Source: an uncultured Chloroflexus sp. (GTDB lineage Bacteria > Chloroflexota > Chloroflexia > Chloroflexales > Chloroflexaceae). From it: DNA of 38,095 bases. Where the stretch lies: NCBI RefSeq assembly GCF_937129525.1, contig NZ_CAKZNK010000029.1:1-38095 (forward strand), written 5' to 3'. Under the pieces are notes generated by a model. It saw only the letters and a list, made by a program, of their open reading frames with translations, had not been told where the DNA came from and searched no databases. A program made the position numbers and the translations under genes. Shown piece after piece: positions 26,935 through 35,183 of the stretch. Position 1 is the first letter of the stretch. Every line of letters begins with the position of its first letter.

Positions 26935-27153
26935 TTAGTGAAGTGCAAATAAGCCAAATTTTTGATGAATTAAGCGGCACCCACCGTTGGTTCGCCAGAT
27001 AGAGGCGACTGGCGATGATTGAAAGAGGGCAATGGATATGCCGGGTAGTCTTCTAAAGGTGTCGAAGGCGCCTGGCATTTGCTTCGCGACCCGCGCGACG
27101 ATGGGGCGGAGGTGCGGGTCAATTGAGGCGAGGAAGTGATCGAGCGGAATGTA
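26935..27153 (-). pseudogene. Decayed copy B of the small HTH gene
   Basis: This is the same broken structure as copy A and is identical to it through the frameshifted part. Its N-terminal codons (DHFLASIDPHLRPIVARVAK) are closer to the intact gene than those of copy A, and it has lost the ATG, leaving only a TTG at 27156. This mosaic suggests that conversion between copies has homogenised the middle but not the 5' ends. Confidence 0.7.
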
Positions 27154-27215
27154 CAAGCGTTCCTGCTCAATCTCCCGGCTTTCACCGGTTATCTATCTGC
27201 GTCTATCCAAAGCGC

Positions 27216-27247
27216 GACGCGGGGCAACCGTTTTGTTACCCCGCGTC
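27216..27247 (-). terminator. Hairpin downstream of etfA
   Basis: GACGCGGGG (27216-27224) pairs with CCCCGCGTC (27239-27247), with partial further pairing inside the loop. It lies 27 bases after the etfA stop on the minus strand. The following tail is only weakly T-rich (CGCGCTTTGG). Confidence 0.55.
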
Positions 27248-27273
27248 ATTGATCCAGTTCTATACTGAGCGCC

Positions 27274-28251
27274 TTACCGGTTGAGCCGGCGCTTAATCTC
27301 CTCGGTCAACAACGGCAAAACCTCATTGACATCGCCAACCAGGCCGAGGGTGGCGATGCGGAAGATCGGCGCTTCAGGGTCTTTGTTGATCGCAACAATC
27401 GCGCGACTGGTGCGCATACCAGCAAGATGCTGGATGGCGCCACTGACGCCGGCAGCGATATAGAGTTTAGGGCTGACCGTCTTGCCGGTCTGGCCGACCT
27501 GATGCTCATACGGCACCCAGCCATCGTCAACAATCGCTCGCGATGCGCCATACGCTCCACCCAGCGCTTCAGCCAGTGGCGGAATCAGGCGATAATAGTT
27601 GTCTTTGTTGCCCAACCCGCGTCCACCGGTAACGATGATCGCGGCATCGGTCAGGTTTACTGCTCCCACTTTCGGCGCGATCGCCTGCACTTCGACGCGC
27701 GGATGCAAATCGGCGATTGCCAGCTCGGTCACCGGCGCGCTGCGTTCAGGTTGCGCGGTAGCTTCAGGAAAACTCTGCTTGCGAACGAGCGCCACGACCG
27801 GCTTGCCGGCAGCGAATCGGTAGGTGTTGATCACGTTTCCACCGTGAGATGGTCGAGTAGCCTGAATTGCGCCCTCAACGACTTGAATGTCGGTGGCATC
27901 AACAATCAGACCGGCTTGCAGGTCGGTCGCCAGGGCCGCGCCAAAATCACGCATCTGGAAGCCGGTGCCGGCCAGGATCAAGGCGGGCTGGCAGACCTCA
28001 ACCGCAGCCTTTGCTGCCGCGACATAGCCATCGGTGGTATAGTTCGCCAGCGCCGGCGCCTGAACGGTATAGACCTGATCGGCGCCAAAGTTACCGGCCT
28101 GTGCCGCCACTGCTGTGGTGGGGCCAATCGCCAGCGCAGCCAGCTTACCGCCGAGCGCGTCAGCCAGTTGCCGCCCTTTGCCGAGCAATTCGCGCGAAAT
28201 GGCGGCCAGATCATTGCCAATTGCCTCTAGAATCACCAGTACGTTGCTCAT
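27274..28251 (-). CDS. etfA: Electron transfer flavoprotein alpha subunit
   Basis: EtfA binds FAD and, with EtfB, carries electrons from acyl-CoA and related dehydrogenases to the quinone pool. The 325-residue protein has an N-terminal domain (1-190). A C-terminal FAD domain follows with VTGGRGLGNKDNYYRL (near 206-221), GASRAIVDDGWVP (near 234-246), VGQTGKTVSPKLYIAAGVSG (near 252-271) and AINKDPEAPIFRIA (near 287-300). These are the classic ETF-alpha FAD contacts. It starts 19 bases after etfB with GGAGC six bases before the ATG, so the two are cotranscribed. No bifurcating partner dehydrogenase or ETF-quinone oxidoreductase is in the window. Confidence 0.95.
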   Translation of the reverse strand: MSNVLVILEAIGNDLAAISRELLGKGRQLADALGGKLAALAIGPTTAVAAQAGNFGADQVYTVQAPALANYTTDGYVAAAKAAVEVCQPALILAGTGFQMRDFGAALATDLQAGLIVDATDIQVVEGAIQATRPSHGGNVINTYRFAAGKPVVALVRKQSFPEATAQPERSAPVTELAIADLHPRVEVQAIAPKVGAVNLTDAAIIVTGGRGLGNKDNYYRLIPPLAEALGGAYGASRAIVDDGWVPYEHQVGQTGKTVSPKLYIAAGVSGAIQHLAGMRTSRAIVAINKDPEAPIFRIATLGLVGDVNEVLPLLTEEIKRRLNR

Positions 28252-28270
28252 GATCGGCTCCTTTCCGCGC

Positions 28271-29050
28271 TCAGATAACTTGATACTCCATCAGCTTATC
28301 GACCAGCTTGCGCACCTTCGTTGCGGCATCAGGGCCATCGATCATCTCACCCTTCGGACGTGGCGGTGGCGGCACGCGCTCAACCAGTTGCGCTGTTGGC
28401 GTCAAATCAGCGGCGCTCAGCCCAAGATCGGCTGCCGTCCATACCGGTGGCTCGACCTTGGCCACTCGCTTAATCTTGAGCAACGACGGGTAGCGTGGTT
28501 CGTTAATATCTTTAATAACCGACATCACGGCTGGCAGACGGCAAGTCACCGTCTCAATCACGCTCTCAAGGTGGCGTTCAGCCTTGATAGCGCCTCCTGG
28601 CTGCAATTCCAGCACCTTGCCGACGTAGGTCAACTGCGGCCAGCCCAGTAAACGAGCCAGCGCCGGCGCGAACGCGCCGCTCTCATCGTCAGTGCTATTG
28701 CGGCCAGTAATGACCAGATCGACATCTCCCAGCTTGCGGATTGCCGCCGCTGCAACCCTGGCCGCAGTGATTGTATCGAGCTGCGCAAATGCCGGATCGT
28801 TCAACAGCAGCGCATCGGTTGCGCCCATCGCCAGCGCCCGCCGCAATTGCTCAACCCATTCAGGAGTGCCGATCGACAGCGCTGTTACCTTTCCGCCGTG
28901 CTGTTCATTCCAGCGGATACCCTCTTCCAGCGCATACTCGTCAAAGAGGTTAATAATCTTTTCGATCCCTTCGGCATCGATGGTCAGATCCGGTCGAATC
29001 TTGACCGAATTATCGCGCGGAACCTGTTTGAGACACACAACGATGTGCAT
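28271..29050 (-). CDS. etfB: Electron transfer flavoprotein beta subunit
   Basis: EtfB is the partner of EtfA and usually holds AMP or, in bifurcating types, a second FAD. The ATG at 29050 is preferred to 29092 because AAGGAGG (29058-29064) sits seven bases upstream and the protein then starts MHIVVCLKQVP, the normal beginning. In 259 residues I see ALEEGIRWNEQHGGKVTALS (near 41-60), ALAMGATDALLL and GRNSTDDESGAFAPALARLL (near 115-134, nucleotide-binding loop). ERHLESVIETVTCRLPAVMSV follows mid-protein, read here in parts. I cannot tell bifurcating from classical type with confidence. It lies 41 bases after a membrane STAS gene on the same strand. Confidence 0.95.
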   Translation of the reverse strand: MHIVVCLKQVPRDNSVKIRPDLTIDAEGIEKIINLFDEYALEEGIRWNEQHGGKVTALSIGTPEWVEQLRRALAMGATDALLLNDPAFAQLDTITAARVAAAAIRKLGDVDLVITGRNSTDDESGAFAPALARLLGWPQLTYVGKVLELQPGGAIKAERHLESVIETVTCRLPAVMSVIKDINEPRYPSLLKIKRVAKVEPPVWTAADLGLSAADLTPTAQLVERVPPPPRPKGEMIDGPDAATKVRKLVDKLMEYQVI

Positions 29051-29091
29051 TATATGGCCTCCTTCGCACCATAGGACGGTAACGCACTGCA

Positions 29092-30267
29092 TTATAACAG
29101 AGTGAGCGAAAGATTGAGCGCAGCGGGAATATCGCGGGCGAAATGGAACAAATCACCCGGTAGATCGGCAAGTCGCAATGCCTGTTCGGGTCGCGTGCCC
29201 ACCAGCGCCGCGCGCGCTCCAAGCAAGCGCGCTCCACGCCCGACCCGAATCAGGGTCTGAATAGTTGTTTCGTCAAGAGCGGCAAGACCGTTAATATCAA
29301 TCACTACCAGACGCGCGCGACGTTGCTGAATTGCCTGAAGCACAGTTTGCTCAAACTGCTTGCTACGCTCATTGTCAAGATAACCAACCAATGGCACAAA
29401 AATCGTCTGTGGGCCGAGCGGTGTCACCGGCAAGCTAAGCGCTCGGATCGTTGCCTGCAACTGCAATTCGCGCTCAAGCTGCGCCTGCTGCGCCTGCAAA
29501 GCAGCGGCCAATTGCTGTTGACGAGCGTGGTTCGTGTCGAGGAGATGTTGAAAAGCGTCGCGTAGTCGCCGAATCTGGTTGATAGAACTGATTGCGCTAA
29601 GCTGGCCGGTCGCTTCGGTCGTGGCAAAACGTTCAGCGTCAGCCGTCAGGCGATCAACACTCTTGCCGACCTGCCAGATCAGCGATATGGCCAGCGCGAG
29701 CGCAATGAAGACTGCCGTCCCTACAACTGCAGACGCAATCCAGAAACCCTCGTTGGCGATCCGTTCCAACGCGGCAATCTGCTGCAAATAAACCACTTCG
29801 TACTCACGCTGCGCGCCAATTGTCAGGCTGTGAATGGCGCGGATATTTCGATAATAATCCACCCCTCTGATTAACGCCTGCGCCCGCTCGTAATCGCCGC
29901 GATCGAGAAAGGTCAATGCGGCGTCATGCTGGGCAACCATCACCTCATAGCGCGCCGCCAGTTCAAGTTCGATGAAACCGCCACTGCGCTCGTTATGCGC
30001 CTCGAAGAATCGGCGCGTTTCCGCTCGAATCTGCTCTACATCGCTGCGATTCCTACTTGCGCCTTCAATCAGATCACTCACGTAAAAGTGTTCGAGCAGA
30101 ATGAGTGACTCGGTCTGAGCAACCTTGATGAGATTGAGCGCGCTGCGATCAACCGCTTTCAGGCCTTCGCTAATGCGTTGTTGGGTATAGAGTGCCACAA
30201 TCCCGATCAGGGCCAGGGCAACAAAGAGTGGTGAGAGTGACAGAATAAGTCGGGCGCGCAAGTCCAT
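29092..30267 (-). CDS. Membrane sensor with C-terminal STAS domain (RsbR-like)
   Basis: This is a predicted transmembrane stress or environment sensor that feeds a STAS output. From ATG 30267 the 391-residue protein has TM1 (7-28), a helical extracytoplasmic domain (about 30-172) and TM2 (176-199). A HAMP-like stretch (200-245) and a Gln-rich coiled coil (247-275) lead to a STAS domain (about 280-391) with LSLPVTPLG, VVIDINGLAALDETTI (321-336) and ARLLGARAALVGTRPE. The site that is Thr in RsbR proteins (IDTxVA) reads LDETTI, so phosphorylation may differ. The frame is open to 30558 but that part overlaps the argG promoter and argG itself and is rejected. The ribosome site is weak. No anti-sigma kinase gene is nearby. 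Partner unknown. Confidence 0.8.
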   Translation of the reverse strand: MDLRARLILSLSPLFVALALIGIVALYTQQRISEGLKAVDRSALNLIKVAQTESLILLEHFYVSDLIEGASRNRSDVEQIRAETRRFFEAHNERSGGFIELELAARYEVMVAQHDAALTFLDRGDYERAQALIRGVDYYRNIRAIHSLTIGAQREYEVVYLQQIAALERIANEGFWIASAVVGTAVFIALALAISLIWQVGKSVDRLTADAERFATTEATGQLSAISSINQIRRLRDAFQHLLDTNHARQQQLAAALQAQQAQLERELQLQATIRALSLPVTPLGPQTIFVPLVGYLDNERSKQFEQTVLQAIQQRRARLVVIDINGLAALDETTIQTLIRVGRGARLLGARAALVGTRPEQALRLADLPGDLFHFARDIPAALNLSLTLL

Positions 30268-30360
30268 GATTGCACTCGATTGATGAGTCCATTGATTGAC
30301 TGATAACATTTTACCATTTTTTAGTGATTGGTTTTCCACGACAGCGATGAGTCGCTTCCC

Positions 30361-30369
30361 TGCTATAAT
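30361..30369 (+). promoter_or_regulatory. Extended -10 promoter of argG
   Basis: TGC plus a perfect TATAAT (30364-30369) lies 49 bases before the argG start. No -35 match is seen, consistent with an extended -10 promoter. The same TGCTATAAT occurs before the DEAD-box gene. Confidence 0.65.
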
Positions 30370-30390
30370 ACAGCGAAACATCGTGCATGA

Positions 30391-31776
<1,386 letters not shown>

Positions 31777-31789
31777 GCACAGCTACTGC

Positions 31790-31828
31790 GGGGCGACGAT
31801 GAAGTCGCCCCATCTGCTTATTTTATTT
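31790..31828 (+). terminator. Intrinsic terminator after argG
   Basis: GGGGCGAC (31790-31797) pairs with GTCGCCCC (31804-31811) around a 6-base loop, followed by ATCTGCTTATTTTATTT. The T-rich tail overlaps the end of the convergent STAS gene, so the hairpin may serve both strands. Confidence 0.75.
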
Positions 31829-32905
31829 AGATAGTGCCGCTTGCAGGGTGCTAAACGCGCGGATAGTATGTAAATCGATCCCTAGAGTCACCAGGGTCTG
31901 CGCCACTTCAGGACGAATCCCAACCAGAGTGACCTGCGCCCCCATCAAACGCGCCGCTTCAACAATCTGAATCAGGCTCCTCGCTACCTGTGTATCAATC
32001 ACCGGAACACCGGTGACATCGATCAATAACTCGCGAGCGCCGGTATGCTCGATCTGGCGTAAAGCTTGCTGCTGCATATCGGTCAGGCGGGCTGTGTCGA
32101 GCGCCCCGATCAGTGGCATAACCAGGGTTGTTGACCGCACTGGTAGAACCGGCACGCTCAATTCACGAATAGCCTGGCGCTGTTGCTCATTTTCAGCCAG
32201 GAGTCGGGCCTGTTCGGCGGCGCGCCGTTCGAGTTCCTCGAGCGCAGTTTGGAGCGCTGCTGTGCGCTGACTCACCTGTTGTTCAAGCTGGTCGTTGAGC
32301 TGGGCCAGCCGGCTCGCGCTCTGCTTCGCCTCTTCGCGCAACCGGCGCGTTTCGCGCAGTGTGCGTTCAAAGATCATGCTACCGACAAAGGTGAATAGAG
32401 CAGTGCTGAATTGCAGGAAGATCGCCGCCGCATCGAGTACTGTGCCCAATTCGCCGGAAAATAGTGGCGTACCGCCAAGCTGACGCGCAACAGTGCCGCT
32501 AATCAGATTAATTGTTAGAATGGCCCAAATGAGCGGTGGACTGACAGTTAATCCGGCGACCAGGAGCGATAGGTTCAGGTAGAAGAACGAGGTGTAGGGG
32601 CTGGTTGCTGAGGTATTGATGATAGTTGGCGCGATGGTTGGCAGGATGATGAAAGCGATCAAGATCAATCCACCCACGTTCACAAAACCAGCTCGCGTTA
32701 CAGCAATTGCAATGATGTAGGCAATAATGCCGCTGGCAATTGCAATGTTTCCCCCTGCTCCGCTACCGGTTATGATGCTGATAGGGATGGCCAGAATGGC
32801 CAGAACTATCATGATGAGGGCAAGGATGATGGTTGTTTTTCCCCGTCGAACGGTATCTTCGTCACTGCTTCGAATCTCCGTTAACCAGGCGAACCATGAC
32901 TGCAT
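31823..32905 (-). CDS. Multi-pass membrane protein with coiled coil and STAS domain (RsbR-like)
   Basis: The 360-residue protein has about six membrane segments (roughly 25-47, 52-70, 76-97, 105-121, 123-143, 158-178). A long coiled coil (180-245) ends in a STAS domain (about 248-360). The STAS part has LSVPVLPVRSTTLVMPLIG and LLIDVTGVPVIDTQVA, with Thr305 in the IDTQVA motif where RsbR paralogues are phosphorylated by RsbT-type kinases, and LMGAQVTLVGIRPEVAQTL. It is therefore a plausible live stressosome-type input protein. Its STAS sequence resembles that of the other STAS gene at 29092-30267, but the sensor halves are unrelated. Two 13-bp repeats with a Shine-Dalgarno lie directly before the ATG. 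No RsbS, RsbT or sigma gene is in the window. Confidence 0.83.
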   Translation of the reverse strand: MQSWFAWLTEIRSSDEDTVRRGKTTIILALIMIVLAILAIPISIITGSGAGGNIAIASGIIAYIIAIAVTRAGFVNVGGLILIAFIILPTIAPTIINTSATSPYTSFFYLNLSLLVAGLTVSPPLIWAILTINLISGTVARQLGGTPLFSGELGTVLDAAAIFLQFSTALFTFVGSMIFERTLRETRRLREEAKQSASRLAQLNDQLEQQVSQRTAALQTALEELERRAAEQARLLAENEQQRQAIRELSVPVLPVRSTTLVMPLIGALDTARLTDMQQQALRQIEHTGARELLIDVTGVPVIDTQVARSLIQIVEAARLMGAQVTLVGIRPEVAQTLVTLGIDLHTIRAFSTLQAALSK

Positions 32906-32930
32906 ATATACCTCTAATATATACCTCTAA
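32905..32930 (-). repeat. Tandem 13-bp repeat carrying the ribosome-binding site
   Basis: TATATACCTCTAA occurs twice without a gap (32905-32917, 32918-32930). On the coding strand each copy reads TTAGAGGTATATA, and the nearer AGAGG is positioned as Shine-Dalgarno for the ATG at 32905. Copy-number change here would alter spacing or add ribosome sites. Confidence 0.8.
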
Positions 32931-33457
32931 TGTGAACTGACTGCCCCCGTTCGACATCTATGATATACGAATCGATTCAAAATCGCTATCCTGATCATGC
33001 CTTTCTTTAGTTAGAATCTGGTGATCTTTCGATGTCTATCCACGTCTCAACGACGTGTCTACGCCTGCCTGAAGCGAGCAATAGTCTGCCAGACATCCTC
33101 TGAAGATCGGCACAGTCACCATTCAACCTCCAACATTGCGTGAGCTTACATGCGGCAGTTGCCGATAGTGAGCGAGCGCCTCTCCCATGCGGTCGAAACG
33201 GTCACCGTTTAACGTCGCCCGGGCCGGCGGCACAATCCAGAAGTTTCCGGTCTTTCACTACCAGCTACACATTATTTGTGAAAAAAATTACAAAAATTTA
33301 ATAGTACATTTCTCCTACCTGTTGTCGTTAATCATTGGTTCCATCCACCACCTTACGACGGGACTCTTTCGCCTCTCGTCATCCCCGACTGCGCCGGCTA
33401 CAGTAGAAGCAAGAGACGGCTTTGCCATCCGCTTTCAATCTATCGAGCGAGGCCGCT
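32931..33457. other. Intergenic region with a 15-bp palindrome and AT-rich tract
   Basis: No credible gene is seen between the divergent STAS and protease genes. AAACGGTCACCGTTT at 33196-33210 is a perfect palindrome around one central base and looks like an operator half-site pair. An AT-rich tract at about 33270-33315, with runs of A and T, could be an UP-like promoter element for the protease gene. No clean -35/-10 pair was found. Confidence 0.5.
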
Positions 33458-35032
33458 ATGCGCACCAATCTGCTTCTCTGCCTGCTTCTCTGCCTTTTGC
33501 TGGCTCCAGCTTCAATCCTTTCCGCAAGTCCGGCTGCGGAACCGAATATACCGTTACCGCCAGATGATGTCTTGATCGCGCCATTGCCGGCGTCGCTGGC
33601 TTTCACCGTTGATGGCGAGCAAGACGCGCGTTTGCCCAGCCAGTATCTGGCCGGATCGGTGGCAGTGCGCCTGGTTTTGCCGGAAAGCAACGGCGAATTC
33701 GATCGCTCAACGGAAGATTGGACAGTGTTTCAGATCGAACAGGTCGTTGCTCAAACTCAGGCTGCCCTGGATTGGTGGCGCGAACGGTTGCCTGCTGCCC
33801 GGCTCGCCTTTGAGCTGACGGTGCAGGTTGTGCCAACCCGCTACGAGCCGATTCGTTATGGCCTGGCGCAAGAAGGTTTGTGGATCGGTGATGTGTTGCG
33901 GCGGTTGGGTTACGAGAGCGCGAACTATTTCGAGCAGGCATACATGGCTGCCTTCGATCTCCGCGACCACAACGGTACCGATTGGGCAACCACCATCTTC
34001 ATCGTGAATAGCGCTCAGGACGATGGCTACTTTGCTGATGGCCGCTTTGCCTATGCGTATCTTAATGGCCCGTTTAGCGTTATCACCTCTGACGGCGGAC
34101 CGTACAGCACACAATGGCTGCGCGCCGTGATCGCCCACGAACTTGCCCATCTTTTTGGCGCTCTCGACCAGTATAGCGCAGCCGGCATCAGTTGCGATCA
34201 ACGGAGTGGTTATCTCTACGCTCCCACGACGAACAGTATGTTCAATAACTGCGGAACCAACGAGCCGAGCATCATGCGCGAACTGATCAATAGTTTCACC
34301 ATCGGCGCAGTTGATGTGTCGGCGCGAGCGCAGCTAGGCTATCGTGACAGCGACGGTGACGGTATCATTGACGTATTAGATACAACGCCGTTCATCACGA
34401 TTGCGAATACGCTCCAATCCCGCAGTGGCCGCCCGCTGGTCGAACTGGTCGCGCGCGATCAGGCCTTCCCATCACCGGTTCAGCCCGATGCCAGCATCAA
34501 TCCGATTACCGCGATTGAATACCGGGTAAATGAGAGCGACTGGCAACTGGTTATTCCCGCTGATGGCGCGTTCGATCGGGCGCTCGAAACAGCCGAGATC
34601 GAACTACCGCTGTATGACGGTGACTACGTAGTCGAATTTCGCGCGTTCAATGCCGCCGACAATACCTCTGACGTCGTGACCCAGACGATGACGGTCAATG
34701 GCCTGGGGCCGGCGCCAGCCTATCGGATTGCCGGGCCTGCCCGTCTCGAAGGACAAGCGCTCATCATCCGCGCCCAGGCGCCATCAGGCACACAGTTGAT
34801 TGAGGTGAGCGCGCAACGCGCCTTCGCTGATGCTGTGCGACTCCCGTATGAACCGGAACTTACTCTGATGCTTGATAGCGCACCTGCGCTGAGTGTTGTG
34901 CCGGCTACCATGCCGACGATCTATGTGCGTTTCATTGATCAAGCCGGACTGCCGTCACTTGTTTACAGTCTACCGGTTGAGATACCCGTTCCAGAAACCT
35001 ATCAGGTGATGATCCCGATCGTCACGCGATAG
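33458..35032 (+). CDS. Secreted metzincin-like zinc metalloprotease
   Basis: The 524-residue protein has a signal peptide (hydrophobic 4-18, cleavage near 24). The catalytic motif is HELAHLFGALD: His227, Glu228, His231, Gly234 and Asp237. It fits HExxHxxGxxD, the metzincin pattern with Asp as third zinc ligand, as in snapalysin-type enzymes. SIM (271-273) may be the Met-turn. Cysteines at 246 and 265 flank a likely disulfide loop. DSDGDGIIDVLDT (297-309) is a Ca-binding, thrombospondin-3/dockerin-like loop. Residues 330-510 look like Ig-type beta domains. The protein ends in YQVMIPIVTR, similar to the LPxxxR-like tails I associate with secreted Chloroflexota proteins. The ATG at 33458 has GAGG upstream and starts the signal peptide; the frame extends to 33422. 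Target unknown. Confidence 0.85.
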   Translation: MRTNLLLCLLLCLLLAPASILSASPAAEPNIPLPPDDVLIAPLPASLAFTVDGEQDARLPSQYLAGSVAVRLVLPESNGEFDRSTEDWTVFQIEQVVAQTQAALDWWRERLPAARLAFELTVQVVPTRYEPIRYGLAQEGLWIGDVLRRLGYESANYFEQAYMAAFDLRDHNGTDWATTIFIVNSAQDDGYFADGRFAYAYLNGPFSVITSDGGPYSTQWLRAVIAHELAHLFGALDQYSAAGISCDQRSGYLYAPTTNSMFNNCGTNEPSIMRELINSFTIGAVDVSARAQLGYRDSDGDGIIDVLDTTPFITIANTLQSRSGRPLVELVARDQAFPSPVQPDASINPITAIEYRVNESDWQLVIPADGAFDRALETAEIELPLYDGDYVVEFRAFNAADNTSDVVTQTMTVNGLGPAPAYRIAGPARLEGQALIIRAQAPSGTQLIEVSAQRAFADAVRLPYEPELTLMLDSAPALSVVPATMPTIYVRFIDQAGLPSLVYSLPVEIPVPETYQVMIPIVTR

Positions 35033-35183
35033 TGGCAATGCTAGAGGAAACGCGCGCCAATTTGCCGGCTGGCTCTGCGCCAGCCGGTCAAAATTTTGCA
35101 AAAATGTTACCATTTTTGGTTTGCCAACCCGATATACTATGCTTGTCTGTTCGCTGTCTTTGTGAAACAGGGAGTCTGCTTGT

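Larger units (their letters stand above)
26508..27155 (-). repeat. Tandem duplication, two 324-bp units
   Basis: Unit A (26508-26831) and unit B (26832-27155) abut directly. By eye the block 26541-26762 is identical to 26865-27086 (222 bp), while the ends differ at scattered bases. Each unit carries, on the minus strand, a frameshifted copy of the first two thirds of the HTH gene at 26176-26475, joined to unrelated AT-richer sequence. The long identity points to recent duplication or gene conversion. Confidence 0.9.
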
